64,000 bases of DNA from an uncultured Opitutaceae bacterium (GCA_937902925.1 CALFNN010000083.1:1-64000); one strand, 5' to 3'. Positions 36,953 to 46,653 are shown, counted from the first letter of the stretch. Notes: generated by a model not told the origin, from the letters alone. Program-made: numbers and translations.

Positions 36953-39900
36953 TCAGAGCTGCACGGCATTGTTCATGGTTGTGATCTCCTCGAGTTGGTG
37001 CCCGGAATCCAACTCGACACTCGCGCCGTCGGGCGCGGAACCGGCGGGAAGGAGCAACTCGATATCCGCAGTCTTCGGGAAAAGGTCCACGGGCGCCGGA
37101 ATCGCAGGCACCGCGGCCGTGGCGACGATCCGGCCCGCGTGGTCGCGGATTGCGAGCGTCGAGGCCGGGGCGTCGACCGAACCGAGGCTGTGGACGCGGA
37201 CGCGCACCGATCGACCGTCGATGCGGACGTCGCTGCGCTCAAGGCCGAGATCGGGCCGCTGCCAGTAGGGTGTGCCGGGTGTCTTCAGCTTGAACGTGAG
37301 CACGGTCGTGGCTCGCGGAGCGAACGTGAGGTCAACCGAGCGCGAGCGTTCGAACGGGGCGCTCCACGAGGCAATCGCCTGGTCGGCCGCATCCGCGCCG
37401 GTGGTGTCGATGCCTTGGGAGATTTCCCACATGCCCGGATCGATATTCCAGCCGGTCATGGTCGCATGCACGGGCAGCCCGTCGAGGTTGTAGGCGACTA
37501 CCTTGAAGGCCGTTCCGGTTGCGCTGGGAATCAGGATCGCGAGGCTCTGGTCGGAGGCGGGGGCGCGGAACTGCCAGCTCACGACATGGCCGGGATAGGT
37601 GCCGTTGCGCACGAGCGCGATGCCGCCGAGCCGGGCGCGCTGCAGGTCGGCATGGTGCACGCCGACGCGATCGATCCAGATGCTGCCCTCCGTGTTGATG
37701 TAGTCCATCATCGACGCCTCGGCGATCTGCGCGGCGTAGAGGCGCTCGAGGTAGTGCTTGTCACCCGTGACCTGCCACGCGAGGAAGCCGGTCGAGGCGT
37801 TGCGATATTCGCTGGAGCGCGACTTTTCGAGGTAAGCGCCCACTTGTTTTGGATCCGCAAGATTCTCGGCGTCCGCGACGACCCGCGGTCCCCACGTGGC
37901 TCGCAGACCGGCGAGATCGAGCATGTCCGCGTTGACGGTGGTAACGGCGCCGACGCCGCCGTCGAGGATCGGATCGAGGTAGCGGGCGGCGCCCGACCAT
38001 TTCCACGCCGACCAATACAACGGCCAGGGAAAGTAGTTGTGCCGGACGTTTTGCGCGATGTCGGTCTGGTATTGGATGCCGGAGGGAATCTCGAACTGGC
38101 CCTTCTCGTTCTGGCGACGGTGGGCGAGCTGGCTGTCGGCGAGTTCCATGATGACTTTCTTCGCGGCGGGATTGCCATTGAAGTCGACGAGGAGCTCGCC
38201 GGGCTGGAGGACGAGATTCGAATAACCGCGCGACCAGCCCCACACGCCCTCCTCGGCCATCTTGGTGCCGCTATAGTAGGCGGTCTTGAAATGCCGGTGG
38301 CCCGCGGCGTTGATGCCCGTAAGTCCGGCGACGCCGCGGGCGGTCTCCATCGCCCGTTCGAGGATCACAGGGTTGCCGTAGTCGAGAACCATGTTCTGAC
38401 CGATGCAATTGATGCCCTCCTCGAAGCTATGGAGGTAGTCCGCCTGGATCGTGGGCAGGCCATTCGTGAACATGCCGTTCTTGTAGGCGGCATCGAGGAG
38501 CGCGCGATCGGAGCGACGGATTTTTTCCGGGATGCAGCCCATCAGCGCGGTGCCCGGCCACGAGTTGAGCAGGTCGACGTCGTCGGAGATGCCGCCGCCG
38601 AAATCGCCGTAGGGGACCTGCCGGTTGTCGATATACCATTCGACGAAATGCTTCAACTGGCCGAGCAGCGTCACCTGCTGGTAAGCCCAGAGCGGCACGC
38701 CGGCGGGCGGCGGTGGCGGCTGGTAGGTCGGCAGCTCGCCAGAGATCGCCGCGGCGTAGTAGGAGCGACCGGGGTTGTGGTTCGGGTCGACGCGGATCAG
38801 ATCGTTGATGTCGCCCTCGAAGCGGTTCCACAGATTCAGCCTGTGGTTCCCCTGAGGATGCTCCTCGACGAGCATGGCGTAGCTGTCGCGCGCCTCGGTG
38901 AAACGATCGAGCGCATGCTCGGCGATGGCGGCCTCGCGCGGTTTGAAGACGAGACGGAGCTTCGCGCCGGCGAGTGACGCAGCGCCAAATTCGCCACTCG
39001 CCGAGACGATCGTGAGGTAGAGACCCTTGCCGGCGGGGAGCACGCGGTCGCGCAAGTCGAGCCACAGCGTCTTCGCCTCGCCGGGTTTTACGCTGAATGT
39101 GAAGTCGAGCATGTTGCGCGCGGGCCAGAGCGGGTCTTTCACCTGGATGTTGAGCGGAATGAGGCCGTGGTGAGTTGGCTGCACCGTGAGTGCGGGCAAA
39201 TCGAGCGCGATGCCGTCGAGTCCACCGGCCACATCATCCAGCCGATAGGCGGCGGTGGCCGACTCGGTTGGGATCAAAACGTGGACGATGGGTAGTGCGG
39301 GCACGCCGACGCCGGCGACAGCAGCCGGCGGGGGGAGGGCCGTGCCGACGGGTTGGGCGACGAGGGTCGCGCGTTCGTCGGCGGCGAACCGACCGGCGAT
39401 GAACGTTTGCAGCGGCTGCAGGCTGGCCGTCGCGGGAGCGGCCGCCGTGAGGCGATACTCCAGCTTCGCGCTGCCGGCCGGTTCGCGACCGACGGTGACA
39501 TCGTAGGCCGCGAGTTCGCCGATCGGCTCCTCCGCTTCGACGTTGGTGAACCGGATTTTCTGGCCGACGATGGCGTGGTCGAGCTGGTGCACTGTTTTTT
39601 CCTGACCCTTGGGCCGCTCGAAAAGCAGCGAGCGGGCGGGCGCGTCGTTGGCATCGTCGGCGTCGAGCAGGCTCATCGAGCCCCACGCGGAGCCGGAGAT
39701 TTCAAGGTGATTCCAAGGTTCATCCGGTAGATAGAATGTGACCGACTTGCCCGACTCGACGTAGCAATCCCAGTCGGGGAGCGTGAAATAATCGCGACGG
39801 CCAGGAATCCGGGAACGGTTGTAGACACCGGGCCAGGTCGTCTCGCGGATGCCGTCGCAGGCTTTCCACCACCACCGTTTGAGATCGTAGGCCTCGTGGA

Positions 39901-40801
39901 TTTCCACTTTGCGCACGCTGACCGCGGCGTCGGCGAGGTAGGGTGGTGGATCGTCCGGGCGGTTCCAGCCGTAGCGGAACCACCATTCGTCGCGCCAGCG
40001 GCCGTCGGATAAATTGCGGGGCGGCAGCGGGGGCAGCGTGGTGACTGCGTCGCCATAGGCGAGCGTGGCGACCGCGGCATCGTCCAGCATGCGGTCGTAG
40101 ATCCGCACTTCGTCGAGGTCGCCGCCGCGGGTGAAGTTGTAGTCGCTCTGGACGTTATAGGGACTGATGATGCGCGAGTGCGGGCCGAACTGGTCCAGGC
40201 CGGCGTTGAGAATCACCGTGGTCTCCTGCGAGGCGGCGAGCTTGCCGTTGACGTAGAAACGGATGCCGCGGGTTTCATCCCACGCGAGCGCGAGATGGGT
40301 CCATTCATTGGGCTGGGCAAACGGCTGCAGCGGCACCGAGACGCGGATGCGCGCAAGGCTCGCATCGGTGACGAACGCATCGAAGCCATGGCCGTTATAA
40401 TCGATCCGCAGCCAGACCATGTCCCAACTGGAGTGGTCGGAGTAGCTGACGCGGAAGATGGGAAATTCCGTCGGCCCGACTGGATAACGCGAGCGCCAGA
40501 AAAACGAGAGCGTGCCGCGCTGGGCATAGATGTTGCCGGGCGCCCAGTAGGAAAGCAGTTGGTCGTCGCTGCAGCTCAACCCGGCGCCCTTTGCGCCGTC
40601 GGCGACGGGCGTGATCTCGGCCTCGTAGTTTGGCTTGGCGGTTTGGGGCGCCGCCACGTCCGCAGTCGTCCCGTGTTCGCCCGAGAGGTAGAACAAGAGC
40701 CCGGGCTCCGCGCCAGCAATGGTGTGGGTCGCCCACGCAAGACCGACGGCTGTGACAACGGCCCGGAGACCGCGAATATTGTGCGCGTGCAGGGGTAGCA
40801 T
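36953..40801 (-). CDS. Large secreted LamG / alpha-helical / CARDB protein, possible new hydrolase or lyase
   Basis: A 1282-residue secreted protein that I cannot place in a family. The ATG at 40801 gives a signal peptide (GLRAVVTAVGLAWATHTIAG); a TTG at 40843 would add 14 residues. Residues about 32-250 are a LamG-like beta-sandwich (QRGTLSFFWRSRYPV, WTHLALAWDETRGIRFYVNG, GGDLDEVRIYDRML). Beta-rich regions follow to about 600. Residues about 640-1000 look like an (alpha/alpha) barrel with aromatic and acidic motifs, including VPYGDFGGGISDDVDLLNSW and HSFEEGINCIGQN. The C-terminus (about 1165-1282) is CARDB/Ig-like. This layout fits a secreted glycan-cleaving enzyme. It is convergent with GH106 (16 bases apart) and divergent from GH28 over 118 bases. 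Confidence 0.82.
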   Translation of the reverse strand: MLPLHAHNIRGLRAVVTAVGLAWATHTIAGAEPGLLFYLSGEHGTTADVAAPQTAKPNYEAEITPVADGAKGAGLSCSDDQLLSYWAPGNIYAQRGTLSFFWRSRYPVGPTEFPIFRVSYSDHSSWDMVWLRIDYNGHGFDAFVTDASLARIRVSVPLQPFAQPNEWTHLALAWDETRGIRFYVNGKLAASQETTVILNAGLDQFGPHSRIISPYNVQSDYNFTRGGDLDEVRIYDRMLDDAAVATLAYGDAVTTLPPLPPRNLSDGRWRDEWWFRYGWNRPDDPPPYLADAAVSVRKVEIHEAYDLKRWWWKACDGIRETTWPGVYNRSRIPGRRDYFTLPDWDCYVESGKSVTFYLPDEPWNHLEISGSAWGSMSLLDADDANDAPARSLLFERPKGQEKTVHQLDHAIVGQKIRFTNVEAEEPIGELAAYDVTVGREPAGSAKLEYRLTAAAPATASLQPLQTFIAGRFAADERATLVAQPVGTALPPPAAVAGVGVPALPIVHVLIPTESATAAYRLDDVAGGLDGIALDLPALTVQPTHHGLIPLNIQVKDPLWPARNMLDFTFSVKPGEAKTLWLDLRDRVLPAGKGLYLTIVSASGEFGAASLAGAKLRLVFKPREAAIAEHALDRFTEARDSYAMLVEEHPQGNHRLNLWNRFEGDINDLIRVDPNHNPGRSYYAAAISGELPTYQPPPPPAGVPLWAYQQVTLLGQLKHFVEWYIDNRQVPYGDFGGGISDDVDLLNSWPGTALMGCIPEKIRRSDRALLDAAYKNGMFTNGLPTIQADYLHSFEEGINCIGQNMVLDYGNPVILERAMETARGVAGLTGINAAGHRHFKTAYYSGTKMAEEGVWGWSRGYSNLVLQPGELLVDFNGNPAAKKVIMELADSQLAHRRQNEKGQFEIPSGIQYQTDIAQNVRHNYFPWPLYWSAWKWSGAARYLDPILDGGVGAVTTVNADMLDLAGLRATWGPRVVADAENLADPKQVGAYLEKSRSSEYRNASTGFLAWQVTGDKHYLERLYAAQIAEASMMDYINTEGSIWIDRVGVHHADLQRARLGGIALVRNGTYPGHVVSWQFRAPASDQSLAILIPSATGTAFKVVAYNLDGLPVHATMTGWNIDPGMWEISQGIDTTGADAADQAIASWSAPFERSRSVDLTFAPRATTVLTFKLKTPGTPYWQRPDLGLERSDVRIDGRSVRVRVHSLGSVDAPASTLAIRDHAGRIVATAAVPAIPAPVDLFPKTADIELLLPAGSAPDGASVELDSGHQLEEITTMNNAVQL

Positions 40802-40850
40802 AAGAGGGGAAAGAAAGCTTCGCCCGGGCAAAGGGGCGCGCAAGAATTAA

Positions 40851-40860
40851 GACACGTGTC
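40851..40860. promoter_or_regulatory. Palindrome GACACGTGTC in a divergent promoter
   Basis: A perfect ten-base palindrome centred on CG, set in AT-richer sequence (AATTAA before, GTTTTGA after). It lies between the large LamG protein gene (start 40801, minus) and the first GH28 gene (start 40920, plus). A CG-centred palindrome fits a LacI-family operator. It differs from the GGATTAC motif of module A, so a different regulator would be needed; none is encoded here. Confidence 0.5.
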
Positions 40861-40919
40861 GTTTTGACTTCCCGACAGTTCGATTTCGGCCACGCTCGGC
40901 AAACGTCTTCCCATTCCTC

Positions 40920-42230
40920 ATGAATCGATTTGTCCGTCTGGTGTGTGTTTGGACCGTCCTGGCCGTGTTCGTTGCCGCGCCGGCGTCCGCGCGGGTCTTC
41001 AACATCGCGTCCTACGGCGCGGTGAACGATCCGGCAGCGTCGAGCAGCGATGCTTTCCGCCGCGCCATCGCCGCTTGCCACGCCGCCGGCGGAGGCACGG
41101 TGGAGGTTCCGGCGGGTCGCTATCTCACCGGGCCGATCGACATGGTCGACAACATGACCCTGCAGATCGACCGCGATGCCGTCGTGCTGTTCGTGACGGG
41201 TCGCGAGAATTATCCCGACATTTCCTCCCGCTGGGAAGGGCAGACGGAAACGGGCCCGCATCCGCTGCTCTTCGCCGACGGGTTGCACGACATCGCCATC
41301 ACCGGCGCGGGCACGATCGACGGTCAGGGCGCCCCGTGGTGGAAGGACATGGACATGGCGGAGCGAGGCAACGCGCGCCCGAACCGCCCGATCCGCCGCC
41401 GTCCGCCGCTCGTGCAGATCCGGAATTGCGACCACGTCCGGATCGACGGCCCGACCTTCACGAATTCGCCGTTCTGGGCGATCCATCTCCTCTACAGCGA
41501 GAATATCGATGTTGGCAACTGCCGCATCATCAACCCGCCGAATTCGCCCAATACCGACGCGTTGAACACGGATTCGTGCCGCCACGTCGTGGTCCATGAC
41601 TGCTTCGCGGACGTCGGCGACGACGGCTTCGGCATCAAGTCGGGCCGCGACGAGGAGGGCCGGCAGATGCACCGCCCGACGGAGGACGTTACTTACATCC
41701 GCTGCCATGTGGCGCACGCGCACAGCGTCTGCGCGATCGGCAGCGAGGAATCCGGCGACGTCCGGCACGTCCGCTTCATCGACTGCGATGGCGAGGGCAC
41801 CGACAACGGCATCCGCATCAAGAGCACACGCGGCCGCGGTGGCGTGGTCGAGGATGTGGTGGCTTCGAACATCCGGCTAAAGAACGTCGGCACCGCCATT
41901 GTGCTGTCGATGCATTACACGCGGACGCCACCCGAGCCGTTTTCCGAGCGCACGCCGGTCTTTCGCAATATTTCCATCGACCATCTCACGGCGACGAACG
42001 TGAAGAAATGCTGCACCATCGAGGGACTGGAGGAACATCCGATCGAGAACATCACGCTGGACGACATCACTCTTTCGGGGACGACGGGCGTCAGTTGCTC
42101 CTACGCGAAGGACGTTACGTTCAAGAATGTGACCGTGACCGCCCAGCGCGCGCCGTGGACGGAGGACCATTCGGAGAATGTGCAGCGACTTGGCTGGAAG
42201 GAAAGCGCCGCCAGTTCCGCCACGCCCTGA
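40920..42230 (+). CDS. GH28 polygalacturonase-family protein
   Basis: A 436-residue secreted beta-helix hydrolase for galacturonan or rhamnogalacturonan backbones. The signal peptide ends near PASARVFNIASYGA, and that last segment is the typical GH28 start. Catalytic motifs are present: SPNTDALNTD with the NTD at 211-213, VGDDGFGIKSG with D234 and D235, HAHSVCAIGSEESG with H268, and GIRIKS with R299 and K301. The motifs are nearly canonical, so activity is likely, most probably exo-acting given the inserted loops. It begins the plus-strand pair of GH28 genes; the next starts 59 bases later. Confidence 0.93.
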   Translation: MNRFVRLVCVWTVLAVFVAAPASARVFNIASYGAVNDPAASSSDAFRRAIAACHAAGGGTVEVPAGRYLTGPIDMVDNMTLQIDRDAVVLFVTGRENYPDISSRWEGQTETGPHPLLFADGLHDIAITGAGTIDGQGAPWWKDMDMAERGNARPNRPIRRRPPLVQIRNCDHVRIDGPTFTNSPFWAIHLLYSENIDVGNCRIINPPNSPNTDALNTDSCRHVVVHDCFADVGDDGFGIKSGRDEEGRQMHRPTEDVTYIRCHVAHAHSVCAIGSEESGDVRHVRFIDCDGEGTDNGIRIKSTRGRGGVVEDVVASNIRLKNVGTAIVLSMHYTRTPPEPFSERTPVFRNISIDHLTATNVKKCCTIEGLEEHPIENITLDDITLSGTTGVSCSYAKDVTFKNVTVTAQRAPWTEDHSENVQRLGWKESAASSATP

Positions 42231-42289
42231 GGCGCAGGCGCTCGGCCGCGTCCGTGTTGTTGTCCAATCTGTCCGCCGTTTTCTTAATC

Positions 42290-43795
42290 ATGAATTCCCT
42301 CACACGTTTTGTTTCACTCGGATTTGCCTCGGCAGTGTGTGCGGCCACGAGTCTCCCGGCTGCGACGCTCGAAAGTTACCTTGCTTCGGCGCCGTTCAAG
42401 ATGCCGATGGTGCCGGTGCCATCGTTTTCCGACCGGCGGTTTCCGATCACCGACTTCGGCGCCGTCGGCGACGGACATACGCTCGACACCGCGGCCTTCG
42501 CCAAGGCAATCGATGCCTGTGCCGCGGCGGGCGGTGGACATGTCATCGTGCCGGCCGGGCTCTGGCTCACGGGGCCGATCGCGCTCAAGAGCACCGTCGA
42601 TCTCCACGCCGAGCGGGGCGCGCTGGTGCAGTTCACGTCCGATCACACCGCCTATCCGATGGCGCCGCGCGATGACCGCGGCCTCTACGCCGCCTCCTGC
42701 CTCAGTGCCGTCGGGCAGCGCGACTTTGCGCTTACCGGCGATGGCATCTACGACGGCGCGGGAGACACGTGGCGTCCGGTGAGAAAGACGAAGACAACCG
42801 ACGCCGAGTGGCAGCGGCTGCTGGCAAAAGGGGGCGTGACCAGCAACGAGGGCACGAATTGGTGGCCGACCAAGGAAGCCATGACGGGCGAGGACTATCT
42901 GGCCGAACTGGCGAAAAAGACTGCGCATCCAACCGCCGAGGAGATGCTGCCGGCGCGCGATTTCCGACGCTCGGCGATGGTCGCCTTCACCGGTTGCGAC
43001 GACGTGCTGGTCGAGGGGGTGACGCTACGCAATTCGCCGAGCGGGCTGTTTGTGCCGGCGCGCTGCACCAACCTCACGGTGCGCTACGCGACGCTCTTGA
43101 ACGAGTGGTCCGCACAGAACGGCGACGGCATGGACATCGGCCCGTGCAAGAATGTAGTGGTTTATCGCTGCACGGTCAGTGCCGGCGACGATGCGATCTG
43201 CATGAAGGCGAGCGGCAAGAGTCCGTGGCCGGGCGAACCGGGACTGCAGAATGTGATCGTGGCGGAGTGCACCGTTTACCGCGGGCACGGCGGTTTCGTC
43301 GTGGGCGGCACCACCGAGGGCGGCATGCAAAACCTCTGGGCGACCCAGTGCGATTTCGACGGGACCGATGTCGGAATTCGCGTCAAGAGCGGACTCGGCC
43401 ACGGCGGGCTCGTGCACGACGTCTTCGTCGACCACGTCTACATGAAAGACATCCTGAATGAGGCGATCCTGTTCGACACGTTCTACGACAATGCGCCGGT
43501 CAGCGCGGCGACGGTGAAGGTTGCCCTGAGTCGCGACCCGGCGAAGACGCCCGAATTCCGCGACTTTCTCCTGCGCGATATTTATTGTCTCGGGGCGGGC
43601 TCGGCGATTGCCATCCGGGGACTGCCGCAGCAGCCGGTGCACCGGATCACGATCGAACATACGACCATCACGGCGCGTCGAGGCTTCCGGGCCACGGACG
43701 CCGCGGACATCACGTTGCAGCAGGTCAAGATCAACGCCACCGAAACCCCGGCGGTCGTCGAAAAAGACACCCGTAACATCAGGATTGTCGACTGA
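42290..43795 (+). CDS. GH28 family protein (second copy)
   Basis: A 501-residue secreted beta-helix hydrolase, longer than its neighbour because of an insertion at about 160-225 (RKTKTTDAEWQRLLAK to EEMLPARDF), a loop common in exo-polygalacturonases. The start at 42290 gives the signal peptide MNSLTRFVSLGFASAVCAAT. Motifs: NGDG at 277-280 in place of NTD, AGDDAICMKASG with D300 and D301, RGHGGFVVGG with H333, and GIRVKSG with R364 and K366. All catalytic positions are kept. Sequence differs clearly from the 40920 gene, so this is not a recent duplication. It probably trims galacturonate from chain ends. Confidence 0.93.
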   Translation: MNSLTRFVSLGFASAVCAATSLPAATLESYLASAPFKMPMVPVPSFSDRRFPITDFGAVGDGHTLDTAAFAKAIDACAAAGGGHVIVPAGLWLTGPIALKSTVDLHAERGALVQFTSDHTAYPMAPRDDRGLYAASCLSAVGQRDFALTGDGIYDGAGDTWRPVRKTKTTDAEWQRLLAKGGVTSNEGTNWWPTKEAMTGEDYLAELAKKTAHPTAEEMLPARDFRRSAMVAFTGCDDVLVEGVTLRNSPSGLFVPARCTNLTVRYATLLNEWSAQNGDGMDIGPCKNVVVYRCTVSAGDDAICMKASGKSPWPGEPGLQNVIVAECTVYRGHGGFVVGGTTEGGMQNLWATQCDFDGTDVGIRVKSGLGHGGLVHDVFVDHVYMKDILNEAILFDTFYDNAPVSAATVKVALSRDPAKTPEFRDFLLRDIYCLGAGSAIAIRGLPQQPVHRITIEHTTITARRGFRATDAADITLQQVKINATETPAVVEKDTRNIRIVD

Positions 43796-44120
43796 GGCCG
43801 ACTCGAGGCGGCCCGCGGTTTTCCAACTGCGCCCACAGGCGGAGTCCCTCAGGCAACCAAGGCGAAAAGTGCCCGGCAATCGACCAGTTCCGGCGGGTTG
43901 GACATCCGCAACCCTCCACCTATCGGCGTCGACATACTGGCGAAATGGCTGCCCGGGCTGGGATCGGACATCTCTATCAATCCAGCTACGAGGGAAAATG
44001 CTCCCTCTCCTTCGATGCTCAAGGAGAATCGAGCTAAACTCAGGCTAACTTTCCGAAACTCCGTCACCACTTTTACTGACAGTTTCACTGGCAGTTAACT
44101 GAAGCAGCTCGCGCGTCGCG
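43796..44120. other. 325-base convergent intergenic region with small palindromes
   Basis: No gene is supported. The region is less GC-rich than its flanks. It contains a stem-loop TCTCCTT/AAGGAGA (44006-44027) with an eight-base loop, and a run of small palindromes at 44075-44101: ACTGACAGT, ACTGGCAGT and CAGTTAACTG spaced about 12 bases. On the minus strand, 43946-43968 resembles the last 23 bases of a tRNA including CCA. It separates the 3' ends of GH28 and GH31 genes. Confidence 0.45.
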
Positions 44121-46640
44121 TCAGGGCGGGGAGCCGAGTCGGATATTCAATGCGTCGCCGGTGCCGTCGTTCAATCTGCGCAACCACAGATTCCGGTGGG
44201 CTACATCATAGTGCCATCCCTCGCCGCCGGCCCGGAAGGCGGCCACCGAGTCGAGGTGTGCCAGTGCGCCGGCGCCACCTGTCACCTGCGTGACATCCAG
44301 ATTCGTATCGAGGTGGACACGCAACAAATGATTTCGATGCGTCGGCCCCCAAGCGATGCGAACAACGTCGTGGTCGTCCCAAGTGGCTTCGATTTTCACC
44401 GCCCCCTCGGTGTCGTGCAGCGTAAAGGAACTGGAACCGCGCACCTGAGGCCAGAGCGCGAGGGTCACGTAGCCCGTGGACTCCGGCCAGCCAAAGCCAG
44501 TCACGGCATTGGAGATTTCCATTGGAATAATCGCTCCCGCGCGGACAAAAAGCGGAAATTTGTCCGGCGCGGTCCAACCCTTGAACCAGTCGATCCGGCC
44601 CGGACCACGATGGATTTCCGACTCGTCCCAAAAATCGAACCACTCGCCCGCCGGCAGATAAACGCTGCGGTCGGGATTGGCGTTGAGTATTGGCGCCACC
44701 AATAGCGACGGTCCGACGGTGAATTCGTCGTCGACTCGCCAGCAGTCCTCGTCGGCCTGAAAGGTCCAGACAAGCGGACGGCAGACGGGCGCTCCCGTTG
44801 CAGTGGCCTCGTGGGCGAGACTCATCCAATATGGAGTGAGATCGGTATGCAGCCATGCGAGGTAGCGAAAATGCGCGAGCGCTTCCGGCGAATACCACCA
44901 CGGCATGTGCAGGGTCTGCATCCCTGGCAGCATGGCCCCAAACTGGGCCCACCGCAGCCACGGGACCTCTGGCGCCGGCTGATTCTCGAAGCCGCCAATA
45001 TCGGTGGAGACAAACGGAATTCCGCAAAAGGCCAGGGACAGGGACGAGTAGACCGAGGACGGCAATCCGTTGTTGGCAAAACTTCCGCTCAAATCGCCCG
45101 GCCATTTGAAGTTCGTGTAAGCCGAGGAGCCCATCCATGCGGCACGCGGGACCATTAGAAAATCATTGCCGAAGCGGCGCTGCAGTGTCTCGAAAAACAC
45201 GCGATCGTATTCTCGCGCGTAAGAGTTGTGCACGTCCTCGCCGTGGCGACCGCCGTAGAGCAGTGCGTCCGCCGGGAGATCCTGTCCCGCGTCGAGTTTG
45301 TAGCCGCGGATGCCGGTAGCCATGCCCCGCTCGATCTCATGTTGCCACCACCGAAACGCGGCCGGGTTGAAAAAGTCGATGGCGGTGTAGTAGTTGCCTG
45401 CGAGTTCCCCCGAGGTGGAGATGCTGACTTTCCCGTTCACGGGGCCCGTCGGTTTTCGCACCAGGTAACCGTGGGCGAGCGCTTCCTTCCAGTTGACGGC
45501 CGCATCGGTGGTATACGGCGACGTCCAGGCCAGGGTGTGCACGCCCATGGCTTCGAGTTGGCGAACCAGGCCCGGAACGTCGGTGCTGAAGGAAGGGTTT
45601 GGCTCGAAGGAATTGCGCGCATCCTGCCACGGCGGCTCGAACCACGTCACGCCGACTGGAATCGACAGATCGTGCAGCTTCTGGACCATGCCGATGAAGT
45701 GCTCGCCTTTTAGGGTATCGATCTTTCCGCCGGGATGCGCAGGATCGGACATCAGCCAGAACCAGGGCTGGAAGGCCCAACGCGGTGGTCGTTGCGGCAG
45801 TCCCATCGTGGTAAGAAAACTTCGGACGGTCGACGGAATGCTGTCGCCGCGGACCAACGTGAGGTCGAGTTCCGACGCCGGCGCCTCGAAGGTAATGCGG
45901 TCGGCCCGGTGCTGGCCGACATCGAAGTGGACACGCCCGCCATAGTTCAGGAAGAGCGCGTAATTTGCGGTCGACACAAAGTAGGGCATGTAGGCGCATT
46001 CGTCCGGCGTGCCAGACTTGTCCCACAAGTCGAATGCCTGACCGCGTTGGGCAACGTGACCGTTCCACATCTCGCCGAAGCCATAGATTTCCTCCACCGG
46101 ACGCAGGTCGGCCGAGCCACGCACCCCGGAGATGTCACGGCCCTCCGCGTGAATGAGAACCCGAAAGCCGGCCTCTCCATAGGGGGTCACGTCAGCATGG
46201 GCATGGACGCCGTTCGCAAGTTCCAGTCCGATCCGGATCCCGCCGTCCGCCGTGGGAGCGGCGTCGGTGGTGCGGGCCAGCGCTGTCCATTCACCCCGGA
46301 TTCGGAAGGCGGGGGCATCTGCTTCGACGTATTGGTCGCGTCCGTCGAGACCTGACAAGCGAAGTCGCCACGGGTTTTGCTGGATCGTTAGGACCGCGTT
46401 GTCGTTTTGACAGCGATAAACTCCGGGGGCGTCCTGCAGGCGAATGAGCCCGGGACCGGTGGCCTCGGCGGCGTTGGCCCGCGCGACCAGCGACGCCGCG
46501 ACAAATGCCAGAGCAATTCTCGGGAGCGTTCGGCGCCATCGGGGCGCGATGAGGTCCGTCGCCGTTGCGGGCGCGCATTTAGAGTGTCGATCACTCGCGG
46601 GTAGGCCGCACGGAAGCTGGGAGAGAAATATCGAGGCCAT
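44121..46640 (-). CDS. GH31 alpha-glycosidase (alpha-xylosidase/alpha-glucosidase/alpha-galactosidase type)
   Basis: An 839-residue enzyme with a TIM barrel between beta-domains. The ATG at 46640 gives a long N-region of about 40 residues before the hydrophobic LPRIALAFVAASLVARANA, so export is likely but the start is not certain. Family motifs: YGFGEMW near 186, AFQPWFWLMSD near 289, GIRGYKLDAGQD with nucleophile D450, and FKWPGDLSG with acid/base D516. The KLDAG form of the nucleophile segment, rather than the common W-x-D-M, points to a subgroup away from classic alpha-glucosidases. It is the last gene of the seven-gene minus-strand operon, 13 bases after GH105. Xylose or galactose side chains of plant polymers are plausible targets. 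Confidence 0.92.
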   Translation of the reverse strand: MASIFLSQLPCGLPASDRHSKCAPATATDLIAPRWRRTLPRIALAFVAASLVARANAAEATGPGLIRLQDAPGVYRCQNDNAVLTIQQNPWRLRLSGLDGRDQYVEADAPAFRIRGEWTALARTTDAAPTADGGIRIGLELANGVHAHADVTPYGEAGFRVLIHAEGRDISGVRGSADLRPVEEIYGFGEMWNGHVAQRGQAFDLWDKSGTPDECAYMPYFVSTANYALFLNYGGRVHFDVGQHRADRITFEAPASELDLTLVRGDSIPSTVRSFLTTMGLPQRPPRWAFQPWFWLMSDPAHPGGKIDTLKGEHFIGMVQKLHDLSIPVGVTWFEPPWQDARNSFEPNPSFSTDVPGLVRQLEAMGVHTLAWTSPYTTDAAVNWKEALAHGYLVRKPTGPVNGKVSISTSGELAGNYYTAIDFFNPAAFRWWQHEIERGMATGIRGYKLDAGQDLPADALLYGGRHGEDVHNSYAREYDRVFFETLQRRFGNDFLMVPRAAWMGSSAYTNFKWPGDLSGSFANNGLPSSVYSSLSLAFCGIPFVSTDIGGFENQPAPEVPWLRWAQFGAMLPGMQTLHMPWWYSPEALAHFRYLAWLHTDLTPYWMSLAHEATATGAPVCRPLVWTFQADEDCWRVDDEFTVGPSLLVAPILNANPDRSVYLPAGEWFDFWDESEIHRGPGRIDWFKGWTAPDKFPLFVRAGAIIPMEISNAVTGFGWPESTGYVTLALWPQVRGSSSFTLHDTEGAVKIEATWDDHDVVRIAWGPTHRNHLLRVHLDTNLDVTQVTGGAGALAHLDSVAAFRAGGEGWHYDVAHRNLWLRRLNDGTGDALNIRLGSPP

Positions 46641-46653
46641 GGTTTTCGGAGGT

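Noticed and set aside
43946-43968. A full tRNA gene
   Set aside because: Only a 3'-end-like part is present. No matching acceptor, D or anticodon stems can be found in the next 70 bases.
43608-44048. Plus-strand frame running past the GH28 stop into the gap, with a P-G-W-D-R-T-S stretch
   Set aside because: It overlaps GH28 in another frame. The stretch resembles spurious translations of tRNA-like sequence, so I do not call a gene.
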